29,528 nt of DNA from Pigoraptor chileana (lineage: Eukaryota > Opisthokonta > Filasterea). The notes below the pieces were generated by a model. The model ran no database searches. It was not told where the DNA came from and saw nothing but the letters and a program-made list of their open reading frames with translations. The number at the start of each line of letters is the position of its first letter. Positions within the stretch are counted from its first letter, which is position 1. Below are positions 19,679-29,480 of the stretch, in pieces. The stretch is taken from positions 3,957 to 33,484 of the forward strand of contig CALSCR010003755.1 of the NCBI GenBank assembly GCA_943704495.1, read 5' to 3'. Position numbers and translations under genes: made by a program.

Positions 19679-21088
19679 CTGCGTGCGTGAGTGCGGCTGG
19701 AGACATATATGAAGTCAGTCGGACGTGTGTTATTCGTAGGCATACTAAAGTGCACATAACGAAAATCGGAACGGTAATGAACAAATAGCAAATGGCCGTG
19801 CACAGCCTTTCGTTGGTCGCTGTGCTTGCATACACTGCCTGGCTTTGTGGTTGCTGCTATGCAATTCGTAAGGTCGTTGAGTCGATGGGCTTCTTTAAAA
19901 GCGGTTTGAGAGCCGATGGTGTCTAATGCTTTCCCCCCTCCCACCCGGCCACATATACCCTGCAGATACCCCCAGACTCAGGTGACTGTTGTCCAGACTG
20001 GCTACTCTGCGCCCGCACCCAACCAGGTGGTCGTCGTGCGCCGCAACGAGGTCAATCACGTGCTCCACGCAATGTGAGTTTAGCTGTTTACATTATTGTT
20101 GCGTGCGTTCTGCCTCTCCCGTTGCGCGCCACGTTGCTTCTGTTGGATGATGTGTGCAAGCGTCTGACGTTGTTTCGCCCAATTTCTCCCTCACTTGCAG
20201 CATCACGTGAGTGTTTGGATGAAGAAGAATGACTGAGCGGGCGCGCGCGAGTGTGTGTGTGTGTGTGTGCGTGGTGTGCGTGTGCTTCACGCGGATATGG
20301 GCAGTGTAATTGTACTTGAGCTTGTGACGGCGGCATTGTGTGTTTGGTAGCTTAGCAATAGGAGCAGTGAGGAGAGCAGGGGTGGAGGGATGATACAACC
20401 GGGATGTTCTTGTTTGGTGTATATGGTGTGCGTGTCTTATGCTCAATTCTGCCATTTCCCTCCTCGCATTTCCGGAACTGCCTGTGGACACTGATGCTCT
20501 CGCGGGCGACAGACTTTTCTGTGAGTGACCTGCACTGTGAACCGTGTGAAGCGCACGCCCATTCTGACACTTTTGCGCGCAATAACTGTTACACGCTCAT
20601 CCCATTGTAAATGACCGCAGACACAGAAGACATGAAGGGAGATGAACCTATCTTGCCATGAACAAGTTGTTTTGTAACCCTGCATTAACTGACCCCTGCT
20701 GTTTCTCTCCTGTTTGCATGATGAACAATTGCAGTCTGGCCGTGGGCTATTGTCTGGCTCATTCTGGTGAGTTCTGCGTGCGATGAATTGGATATGAGTA
20801 TTATTTTTGTGGAGAATCGGTTCTTTGCTTCAATTTGTTTTGCATGTTTGCCTGCCTTTTGCAGTGTGGCACTCTATTCGTTCTGTCTTTGTTTGCTCGA
20901 TACGTCTATCATATTGCCAAATTTACTGACCCTTTTTGTCGTTCTGTTTTCATATTCTATTTGTCTATGTGCGTATGTTTGTGCGCGTGTGCGTGCCATT
21001 GTTTGTTTGTCGTTGTGCGTGCCATTGTTTGTTTGTCGTTGTACAGTGCCTTACGGAGGACACGACGACGACTGTGGTCCAGCGCTAA
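18789..21088 (+). CDS. YPPQQG-repeat protein with C-terminal membrane anchor
   Basis: Seven exons: 18789-18853, 19239-19574, 19966-20073, 20201-20206, 20513-20520, 20735-20766, 21047-21088. Their sum, 597 nt, is 199 codons (198 residues plus stop), with all phases consistent. Residues 22-134 are mostly (Q)GYPPQQ repeats, as in rhodopsin tails, annexin-type and XYPPX proteins, likely disordered. Then [27 protein letters not shown], and a single hydrophobic helix [19 protein letters not shown] (residues 169-187), ending [11 protein letters not shown]. The Q-x-V-VVV...NHVLH...WAIVW pattern is one I recall from small membrane proteins of protists; I have no function for it. The helix is readable only if the 6-nt and 8-nt microexons are both included; each is bounded by AG and GTGAGT. 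The alternative frame for the last two exons gives a less hydrophobic product. Exons 1-3 are solid, exons 4-7 likely. Confidence 0.8.
19603..19676. repeat. (GT)n microsatellite in intron 2 of the YPPQQG gene
   Basis: A nearly pure GT run of about 70 nt beginning some 30 nt after the intron 2 donor. A shorter GT run (20251-20270) lies in intron 4. Confidence 0.95.
20201..20206 (+). other. Predicted 6-nt microexon
   Basis: CATCAC between TTGCAG and GTGAGT. It supplies the end of I170, all of I171 and the first two bases of T172 in the membrane helix. Confidence 0.65.
20513..20520 (+). other. Predicted 8-nt microexon
   Basis: ACTTTTCT between GCGACAG and GTGAGT. It completes T172, encodes L173 and F174 and starts F175, restoring the frame needed for [10 protein letters not shown]. 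Its length of two modulo three is exactly what the flanking exons require. Confidence 0.6.
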
Positions 21089-21561
21089 TTTGCAAAAGGC
21101 ATAACCTCTAATTTTTTTTGTATATGCGCCGTGCCTCTCTTTGTACGTCAAAGCCAATGTGCAAGAACTAAAGTCCTTGCAGTTGCATTGTACCCACCCC
21201 GCGTGTGTACTGACTGATTACCTGGCCTTTTTGCTGGATGGCCTGTTTGCTTTTATACGCCAGGATGACGCAGTCCATGCATGGTGTGCTGATGTCAACC
21301 TCACATCGGTAGAAACGGATACATTTGACGGTCAATGAACCATCGATTTTGCAAATAGTAACAAACTGTCAAGATAATTATATTATTAAAAAAACAAGTA
21401 TGTACACCACGCCCTACACTCACGGGAGCGTTCTATTATACAAACTAGTATGTACACCCTGGTCCCCCACGCCCTACGCCCACGGGATGCGCTGCAAGAG
21501 GGACAAGACCCGGGAGAGCGACAGCCCACGTGTCCGCCCGTCGATCACACACGTACTGAAA
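21089..21561. other. Convergent intergenic region with a short direct repeat
   Basis: 473 nt between the stops of the YPPQQG gene and LIG4. It contains an imperfect direct repeat, TATGTACACC...ACGCCCTAC...CACGGGA, at about 21399-21431 and 21449-21487. No gene is seen. Confidence 0.5.
21399..21487. repeat. Imperfect direct repeat, two copies
   Basis: Two copies sharing GTATGTACACC, CACGCCCTAC and CCCACGGGA-like blocks; the second has an extra CTGGTCCC insert. They lie about 75 nt past the LIG4 stop, probably in its 3' UTR. Confidence 0.8.
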
Positions 21562-24500
21562 TTAATGCGCTGGAACCGAGAACCTCTCCTCGGGCAGCAG
21601 TGTGGCCTCGTGAATCGACTGCTGCACCCACTCGCCAAGCACCAACCGGGGGCGCCTGTGCACGGCCGTCCTGAGTCTGTCCCGGATGGCAGGCACTCGG
21701 GCCACATTGCCAGCATCGACCACAATGTGCGTTGCTTCAGCAATACTGTCGACCAATGCGGCGCCATACAAAACAGCCCGGCGGCGAACGAGAATCGCAA
21801 GGGGTGACAGCGGATCACGTGTCGACGCATCGTCCAGAGCCACACAGTCATCCACATAGAGACGCCACCCCCGGAAGAGCCCGATCCCGTCAAAACTGGC
21901 ACCAAAATGCTCCTGCTCAATGTCTGCCATCTCGGCAGTCGACAACCGGAGTGCGGGGACGGCCGTCAGCGCATCGTCAAGACAGTCGCGCGACTGAATC
22001 CAAAAGGCGGCGCCGCTGGTGCGCTGCAGCTTATCGACCATTTCAAACGACTCTGCCAGTGAGGCGACGGTTGCATCTTCCGTAAAACTGTCTCCGAATC
22101 GGTCGGATGCGAGGAGCATGCCCTGCCTGGTCTCGGGCTTTGCGCTGAACAGGTACTTTGGCTATGCGTCCGCGTGCGCGTTGGATGTCACGAGGGCAAA
22201 CAAAATTTTAGTGAACGGAGGATCAAGCAGAATCGAGTACACGCGACCCCTCAGAACGTTCATCCTTAGAGGCCCCCCCCCCCCCCCCCCCCCCAACGAC
22301 ACGACGTGGAGCCAAACAGAAAACACGCCAAGAGACAGGGGCGAGTGACAGGGTGGTGCACTGTTAACATGTACTCACCGACATAGGGAATCTGGCGCCC
22401 TGCTCAACCGAATCAAGCAACCAGTGCTCCGCGACGACATCATGACACGCGCGCTCAATTGCAAGCCTCGCAGGCATTGTCATCTTCCCCACGACAACAA
22501 TGTCCGTCGTGTCGGATGGATTGGCGACGCACCTGCCTCCGTGACTTGCAATGAGCAACTCCATCGCGCCCTTCTTCAATGACGCCCCATCCGACACCAC
22601 ACTAAATTCCATCCCATCAAACATTGTCGACTGAATCTCAACCTTCGACACGTCTGCAATGCGAAACTGTTCGGCCACGTGCGCAGCCCCACGACCGCCC
22701 TTGCGACGCCCCTTCCTTTTGAAGTCGCCGTCGTCATCTCCCTCCGCAAACCGCGACGAAGCAAGACGGCCATTGGCGGTACGTCTGAGTGCATCAAACT
22801 CAGTGACGTCCATCGACTCCCACCATTCCTTGTCGTAGCGAATGCGCTCGAGACGCGGAAATCGAAGTGTGTATCCCACTGCAAATCGGTCAGAGGGAAT
22901 GATCTCCGCAGCTTTGATCTGAACGACACGCGACTGGCTCGGATGTATCCAAAAGTCCGGGCGCTCTTTGAATCCATCAGCTAGCTTGATGCAGGCGGGT
23001 GGATTGTTTGTGTCGTACCGCTTCCAGTGGGGCTTGAGGTGCTGAAGAAGCTGCTCGAGCTCGTGCATTGTGTATCCCGAACCGACCTGGCGGGGAAAGG
23101 TGGGACGTTCGTTGTTTTGCAGTTGTGGTGGGCAATACCAGTCCATCGATGGGATAATATGAGTGGAGAGGAGAGTGGAGGCCCCTCACGCTTTGCAGAG
23201 ATTGAGCAAGAAAAGGAAGTAGTCTTCTCAACATAATGACTCGCACAATCCGGAATTAGAAGCAAACACGCACAGGCCAACAAACGACCGCATAGCACTT
23301 CCTGCACACCTTTGTAAACGAGAAAAACTCGACGGGGAGCTTTGCTGGAGTGAGCTTCACAACCCCGTCGCCGTCCATCATGAAGTCATCGTCGTCAGAT
23401 ACCGCCACATCCTTATCAAAGCGCTCCTCGGGAATATCCATTGCGCGACCGTTGCTCTGACCACCGTTGCCACTGGTTGCGTCTGCAATTGGACCGGCAC
23501 CACCCGCCGCACTTCCCCCGGATACAATGGCAGGGCACGTGCCCGCATCACCGCCGATTAACATCTCCGGCGCCAATCTGGTGTCGGGCTCGTCGTCCAT
23601 AGCCTCCGGGGGCACGGCGAGCCCAAGCAGAAAGTGGGATATCATTCCGCCGCGCCTGATACCCGTGCCAAGATACCCGCCAACAATGAGCAAATCCATC
23701 GAATCAGTGAGAACGTCGACATATTCCGGCTTAATTTTGAGCCATCCGCTGCCCTCGCGAGCGTCGCACTGGTATGCCGCACGCGGATCTTTGATGACAA
23801 TGCCCTATGTGGTATTGAAGATCAGAGAGAGATTTCAAGTAAATGACTTGAGTGACACACCAACGCACATCAGAGCGATGAACGATTCAAGTAAGTGACT
23901 TAGGCGCTGTGCCCATAGACTCCACATGACCATCACCGCGCGTTAGAATATATAAATATATATATATGTGTGTGTGTGTATGTGTTCGGGAGAATCATGA
24001 TCACAGAGCATCAGCAACGTACCTCCTCCTGGGCATCGATAGCGGCGTTGATGGCCTCGATGACGTCCTGGACGCTCTCTCCCACCCGCCGCTCGCTCAC
24101 CATCATGCGCCCTGGCACGTGATCAAAGACATCCTTCAGACGGTCGAACCGCTCACTCAGCGGTAGCTTGCCCAGGCTCTCATCGTTGATCATCAGCACA
24201 TCAAACACAACAAAGCACGGCCGTATGTTCTCTGCCGTTGAGAAAAACGCAAATGGCAAAAGACGTGGGATTTGGATCAGCAATGGGAAACGCAACAAAC
24301 GATTCATATATGTACACAGGATGCACGTCAGTGTCTGAGGCAGGCGCTATGCCCATGGGCCCCACAACCATACAGAGAGAACAAAGAATTTCTCATTGTC
24401 AGTAATAGGGGCATTTATCTTCACAAGACAAATGGAGCGAGGAAAGTTTCGTTGAGTTGCTATGAATGTATGTGGATGGGCATTGTGCACAATAGAATCG

Positions 24501-24783
24501 CAAGCAGCGATGAACAAAAATGCAACAAAACAAAGACAGGAGTGGAAACACAGGCGCGCCCACCTCCGTCGTCGCCGTCTCTTCCCACAGTCTTGACATC
24601 AATGAGCGATTTTGACACGATTGTTTCTTCCGATGGATTGTATCCCACCATCTCTCCATCGAGAATAGCGCGGCGCACCGACGGCTTGAATGCGCCATGA
24701 ATAAACTGCGTCAGAGTACCCACGTGCGGACCATCGCCGTAAATGTTGGTGAAGTCGTTTGAGTTGCGCGAATACCACCTGCG

Positions 24784-24834
<51 letters not shown>

Positions 24835-25892
24835 GCCGTTTGGGGATGCAATGTCGAAATCCAGCCGAAGTGCCACATCATAAATAAATAAATAAAATTC
24901 AATGACTACCGATACCTTGCATGGACGAATCAAATATGGGCGCCCCTGCACGTATTCAGGATGGGCCATATGGGGCAAGACGATGCACGAACACGATAGT
25001 GACACTGAGAGACCCACCTGTATACATCGCCGTCCTTGTGCATCTGCATGCGATCGCCGTCGTACTTAATCTCCATAACAAAGGGCTGCCGTCCCATTTT
25101 TTGCGTCACTTCTGATATTTTTGCCCTTTCGCTGAGCTGCGGTTTAAACGGGCGAAAGAGAGAGACCTCACGCTCGGCGATGCGCACATTCACATCCCAC
25201 AGCTCATCGCACACCTGATCCCGGGAGGAGAGAGGGAGGGAGGGAGGTTCGTTATTGAAAACCGACTCAATGCGAGTGAGAAATCATTTCCTACAGATGA
25301 GGTATTAAATATGAAGTTGCCTTCGCATGGGGTACAGTATGACACACGCCGCACACGCAACATATGCATGTGCATATTGTTATGTGTGTGATCCACATGG
25401 CACGGATGCATGTATACATGCCGCAATGAGTGAGTGAATTGCGTGACATGGCGACAGTGATGCGTAACCAACGAGGCATGTGCATGCAGCAGACAACACA
25501 CCTCCTTGAGACTGCTTGTGATACTGTAGAGGTGAAATGCATCCGGGTGGAGATTCGCGAGCACAGTCTTATCGCCGAGACTGATTTTGAGGTCCTTCAT
25601 TATGATGCGCACAAGCCACTTTTGCTCCTCGGCCGTGGTCTCCCGCAGCATTCCCACCAACGCTGTGCGCGTCTTCTCGCGGTTCTGTGTGTTGTGACCA
25701 GATGGTAGATGGAAGGCACAAAGAAGAAGGAGAGAAGCAAGAAGAAATACGATCAAGTCAGTATCGTAGACTCCAAACCTTAAGAACTCTATTCGCCTCA
25801 GGCTCTAATAAATGTTGGATTCAAAGTGTCGTTGGCGCTGTGCCCATGGACTCCACATCAAAGAGATGGAGAGAGAGAGGGAGGAGGAGGAG

Positions 25893-25959
<67 letters not shown>

Positions 25960-27213
25960 GATTCAAGTCAGCATCTTAGGCGCTGAGCCCATGGACTCCA
26001 CAAGAGGGAGAGAGAGAGAGAGCCCGCACACACACACGCAGAGGGAGGAGTGCGAGTCGAGTTAGGAGTTGGATCTCAGCCTGTTGCGCTATATCCAATA
26101 AATTGAATTGAAATGGATTCAAAATGAGAGGGCAAAACACGAGCCAAATGCGGAGAGCAGGGTACACACAATCAGCAACAACGCACACACGGCCTGATAG
26201 TTGCAGGCGACTGGCGGCCGCACCTGCAGTGCGTTGGCCTCCGCCAGGGCATCCAGTGCGGCGTTGACACCCTTGACGGACAGCGTCCCTTTCGAGGGAC
26301 ACCTGTTCTTGAGCACGAGGCTGACGACGCTCGCAAAATCGCCCGCCAGATCAGCCTTCACAACGTCCGGCTTCTTCCAGTAGAGCAACTTTTGCGCATC
26401 CACGCTTCCCTTGGGAATTGCAAGCTGTTCAATGTAGTATTTGGCGAGTGTTTGCTCCTTGATCCCGTAGGCGGAGCGCTCACGATCCAGGTGTGGAAGC
26501 AGGAGGCGCACAATCGGATAGAGTGAGTCCTCCTTGCCACCGCGGGCCCTACGGAGTCATGTCGGGTGGGGTGTTGCGGGGAATGAGTACGGCCAGCAAC
26601 ATCATTTATCATCTGAATCTATATCAACGTATGCATGCCAGCATTACACGAAGCTATTTGAACATTATAGAGATATACATACACACATATGCACACACAT
26701 TATATACAAGTGGTTGCGGTGCAAGGTCGTATCGTACATCCCGACAGGCTCAGTCGAGTGCGGTTCACAGCCCGCTCTCACGCGCCTTACCTTTCTCGAT
26801 ACATTTTGAAGTAGGATTCGATGAGGGCTCGTTTCTTTTCGAGCGCGTGCTTCTTCCTGTTTTGTGCATTGATCTGCTTGAAGTGGAGCGGCCGCAATAC
26901 ACGCACACAGATCACGTTTAAAGAGATATCACGCGACGGCAAGAAGTCCATGGAAGCGCATCTAATGACACATCTCTATTGTAATGAGTGAGTGCGTTCT
27001 GTCGGTGTGACATCGAGTTGCATCCACTTGTTACTACCATCCACCCGACGGTTGTGCACGACTCCGAACGCGGGAATACCGCATCCAACGTACCCTCTCC
27101 AACAGCAGGCAGAGGTTGCTAAAAGGGATGAAAGTGTCCAAAGTTTCGTGGCCTTTTACGTCGCCCAAAAGCTCTAGTGTCTGCATCGACGGCATGCTAT
27201 CGTCGTCGGCCAT
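21562..27213 (-). CDS. LIG4: DNA ligase IV
   Basis: ATP-dependent ligase that seals double-strand breaks with XRCC4 in nuclear non-homologous end joining. Ten exons (minus strand): 27213-27094, 26873-26791, 26548-26224, 25684-25502, 25214-25018, 24778-24564, 24231-24023, 23804-23310, 23086-22379, 22161-21562; 3135 nt, 1044 residues (human 911). The DNA-binding domain includes [17 protein letters not shown] and [15 protein letters not shown]. The adenylation lysine is K287 in [15 protein letters not shown]; motif III is [11 protein letters not shown], motif IV GIVIKDP and motif V WLKIKPEY. The OB fold contains [11 protein letters not shown] and [19 protein letters not shown]1 runs to about 850; the XRCC4-binding segment ([20 protein letters not shown]) is near 864-890; BRCT2 is about 935-1044. 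An insertion of about 80 Gly/Ala/Asp-rich residues (about 519-598), absent from the human enzyme, sits between adenylation and OB domains. Introns are 217-539 nt, all GT-AG, with in-phase junctions. Confidence 0.96.
22273..22294. repeat. Homopolymer of 22 C in LIG4 intron 9
   Basis: An uninterrupted C run between exons 9 and 10 of LIG4. Its exact length is liable to sequencing error. Confidence 0.95.
23884..23926 (+). repeat. Dispersed short element, copy 1 (LIG4 intron 7)
   Basis: Starts GATTCAAGTAAGTGACTTA and continues with the shared core GGCGCTGTGCCCATAGACTC and CACA. A truncated partial copy of its first half lies just before it, about 23830-23855. Confidence 0.7.
24319..24380 (+). repeat. 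Dispersed short element, copy 2 (LIG4 intron 6)
   Basis: A more divergent copy: GGATGCACGTCAGTGTCTGAG, then AGGCGCTATGCCCATGGGCC and CCACA, followed by a GAGAGA stretch as in the other copies. Confidence 0.65.
24785..24830. repeat. (TA)n microsatellite beside a LIG4 splice acceptor
   Basis: A TA run in LIG4 intron 5 that ends only a few bases before the exon 6 acceptor (TATACGCAG on the minus strand), where a pyrimidine tract would normally be. Confidence 0.95.
25817..25860 (+). repeat. Dispersed short element, copy 3 (LIG4 intron 3)
   Basis: GGATTCAAAGTGTCGTT followed by the core GGCGCTGTGCCCATGGACTC and CACA, then a long GA tract. Confidence 0.75.
25867..25956. repeat. (GA)n and (GGA)n tract in LIG4 intron 3
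   Basis: About 90 nt of almost pure GA with a GGA-rich start. It lies between two copies of the dispersed element. Confidence 0.95.
25959..26002 (+). repeat. Dispersed short element, copy 4 (LIG4 intron 3)
   Basis: GGATTCAAGTCAGCATCTTA, then GGCGCTGAGCCCATGGACTC and CACA, followed by a second GA tract. It is the clearest copy of the 5' half. Confidence 0.75.
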
Positions 27214-27980
27214 GTCTGCAAGTGATCGAGCCCCACGGCAGAACCCGCGAGCATACGTAACTGTTTGGTGTTCACAGATTCAAACGACGAAGTTCAAATT
27301 AGAAAGAGCACGATTGATCGTACCAGATAGAGCTCGAGGGCTTGTTTACCACACAGCAGAATTGAGCTGTTGTGAGTGTGGACGTGTGTTTGTCGATATA
27401 TGTCCTGTTTGTGGGAGAGTGTGTGTGTGTGTGTATGTGCAACCGTCATGCAGACGGACTGTAGTAACGTCACGTCGGTGTGAGCGAGATGGCGCAATGA
27501 ATGTAAGCGAGTGCTCGGCATTATTTTCGAACCACATCTTTGTTTGGGCCCGAAATAGCCACGGACAAAATAGTCGGGACCAATACGGGAATCACGCATT
27601 CTGGCACACACACACACACGCACGCACACACACCCACACAACACACACACGGCTCTCTCTCTGTCTCTTTCTCTCTCTCTGTCTCTCCTCTCTCCTTTCT
27701 CTGTTTCTCTTTCCATGGGAATGGCGCTTATTTATGGTATCCGTCGCATTATTTTGTGTCGTTTGTTCCGTTGTTATCTGCAATTTGCGTCGCCCGGGTC
27801 GCAATTCACAACGTGGGTGGCCTACTTCAGCCAGAGTTTGATGTTATGCCTTCAGAATGTCATGTCAGTAACACTGTCCATCCTCTACTCCAAACGATTT
27901 TAACTTTGCCGACCTTCCCTGTCGTTCAATGCTCAGAACTGTCGACGCACTGGTGATCTGCTGGGGCGCACGACACAAAC
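27214..27980. other. Head-to-head promoter region of LIG4 and the anoctamin
   Basis: 767 nt between the two start codons. It contains GT/CA runs, a CA then CT-rich tract at 27604-27714, and no coding exon that I can support; a shared bidirectional promoter is plausible. Long open frames here arise from the simple repeats. Confidence 0.55.
27604..27714. repeat. CA-rich then CT-rich microsatellite
   Basis: Interrupted (CA)n for about 50 nt, then (CT)n with TCTTT units for about 60 nt, upstream of the anoctamin. Confidence 0.9.
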
Positions 27981-28070
27981 ATGGATCAGTACAATGGCAG
28001 CACCATGGAGCTCATGCCCAACGTGAGTTGTGTTCGAGTTTTAGTATGGTTGTACCCACAAACACATACA

Positions 28071-28106
<36 letters not shown>

Positions 28107-29307
28107 TGAGAAACACCCTTGTCTCCTTTTCCCATAGCTATGCGACTCGTTACTGCTCCTGCCTTGCCTTTCCTGAGTTTTTTCACTGGTGTGGTACGGC
28201 GCAACAAAAACCTAAATTAATTCTCTTATTTATTTTCTTCTTACGCTTGGAATACCTCAGGGTGGTCGGCAATCCACCGCGAGCCACAATGACGTGAATC
28301 TGAGCGTGAGTTTTGGCTGTTTTTTTTTGTGTCAGTGCAGTTTGGCATACAAGGAGTAGTGCTTCCCCTCTCACTATAATAGTGGTACTCACCCAGAAAC
28401 GCTATTGCTGGCATCTATTCTTGCTTTAGATTGCCCAAGTCCGCATGTCGTCTGTGTCGATGAGCGGCGAGGACCGCGAACGTTTCTCCGATCCGTCGGC
28501 ATATGTTGATTACGTTCTCGTTGTGGAAAGGAAGCACAGGGGCAACCGTACGTTCAGGGCAAAGGTCCGTGGCGGGTGTTGAGTTGTTTTGCGTGTGTGT
28601 ACATGCGTGTTGCCAAAGCTTGCAATTAATTCTAATAGGCGATTCAAATTAGACATTATTACTGCGAGTGCTGGAGTCACGCTGTGGAGTAACATCCCCT
28701 TGAATGATCCCGCGCTTTGTTCACAGTTCATCGAAGCACTCAAAGCCGAACCCAACCACTTTGAAGTTGAAATCTCCGATTCGTCCGACTCGACAGGAAG
28801 TGAGAACGGGGATGTCTTCATCAAGCTCCACGCACCCTTTGAGACGCTGTGCAGGGAAGCGGAGATCATCCGGATGAACATGTTACTCAAAGTGGGTGCT
28901 GCAGCGGCTGACAGTCGACCGATTCAGTGGCTTAGTTAAAGTGGCGCGTGAACACACACACTCTTAGGTTGTTTTGCCTGACAGGCATAGACAGTCCCCG
29001 TTCCGCTTCCTCTGTCCTACTCCGCTCTCCTTACTTTGAGTCAAGTGGGTGGCAAGCCCCATTTTTGAGTGTACTGAAGGTCTCTCTGTTCATTGCACCT
29101 TTCTAATTCCTCACACTGCAGAAAGAGCTCAGTCTTGAGGAGCGCCGCCAGCCCAGTATCCTCTCCAGGGGCATGAACGCGTTGTTTGGCACCGAGAACG
29201 CCCCGCTCACCTCGTTTGCAGCACCGTTCAAGAGCGACAAGCTTCATCTATACAAGGGGTCGGATAACAAAGACACCTTCTTTGCCCCTGCAAAACGCTC
29301 CCTCCTG
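27981..29307 (+). CDS. Anoctamin (TMEM16) family protein, N-terminal part
   Basis: TMEM16 proteins are dimeric calcium-regulated chloride channels or lipid scramblases of the plasma membrane or endomembranes. Five exons are visible: 27981-28022, 28261-28305, 28430-28564, 28727-28891, 29122-29307, 191 residues, all joined in phase 0 with GT-AG introns. The cytosolic N-terminal dimerisation domain is recognised by AYVDYVLVVERKHRGNRTFR, VFIKLHAPFETLCREAEIIRM and KGSDNKDTFFAPAKRSLL, which match VDYVLVY, FVKIHAPWNVLCREAE and KDSFF in animal anoctamins. The transmembrane channel part would follow beyond 29308 (donor GTAAGT) and is outside the window. The acidic-serine linker (ISDSSDSTGSENGD) is shorter than in vertebrate ANO1. 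Exons 1 and 2 carry no family motif and are supported only by splice sites and frame. Channel versus scramblase role cannot be told from this part. Confidence 0.88.
28081..28106. repeat. (TA)n microsatellite in anoctamin intron 1
   Basis: A TA run preceded by a short CA run, about 60 nt after the intron 1 donor. Confidence 0.95.
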
Positions 29308-29350
29308 GTAAGTGGGAGAGACGATTGACAGTGAAGAGAGAAATATGTAC

Positions 29351-29392
29351 GATTAAGTCAATGTCTTAGGTGCTGTGCCCATTGACTCCACA
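29351..29392 (+). repeat. Dispersed short element, copy 5 (anoctamin intron 5)
   Basis: GATTAAGTCAATGTCTTAGG, then TGCTGTGCCCATTGACTCCA and CA, followed by GAGAAAGAGAG as in the LIG4 copies. Confidence 0.75.
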
Positions 29393-29444
29393 ACCGAGTT
29401 AGAGAGTGAGAAAGAGAGAAAGAGAGAGACCTTGACACATGTGT

Positions 29445-29480
29445 GTGAGTCTGTCTCTAAGGCGCCAAGCCCACGAACTT
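29445..29480 (+). repeat. Dispersed short element, partial copy 6 (anoctamin intron 5)
   Basis: A divergent copy, GTGAGTCTGTCTCTAAGGCG, then CCAAGCCCACGAACTT. Its CTCTAAGGCGCCA block is the one closest to a tRNA-Leu D-arm. Confidence 0.5.

Noticed and set aside
19085-19690. Other-frame and antisense frames over the YPPQQG repeats
   Set aside because: Shadows of the tandem codon repeat. The GYPPQQ frame is fixed by exons 1 and 3.
20735-21109. Alternative reading of the last exons of the YPPQQG gene (GYCLAHS, then [11 protein letters not shown])
   Set aside because: It needs the 8-nt microexon to be skipped and loses the membrane helix. The [10 protein letters not shown] reading is more protein-like, though the other could exist as a splice form.
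27116-27841. 241-residue plus-strand frame between LIG4 and the anoctamin
   Set aside because: It overlaps LIG4 exon 1 in antisense and then runs through CA/CT repeats; no family resemblance.
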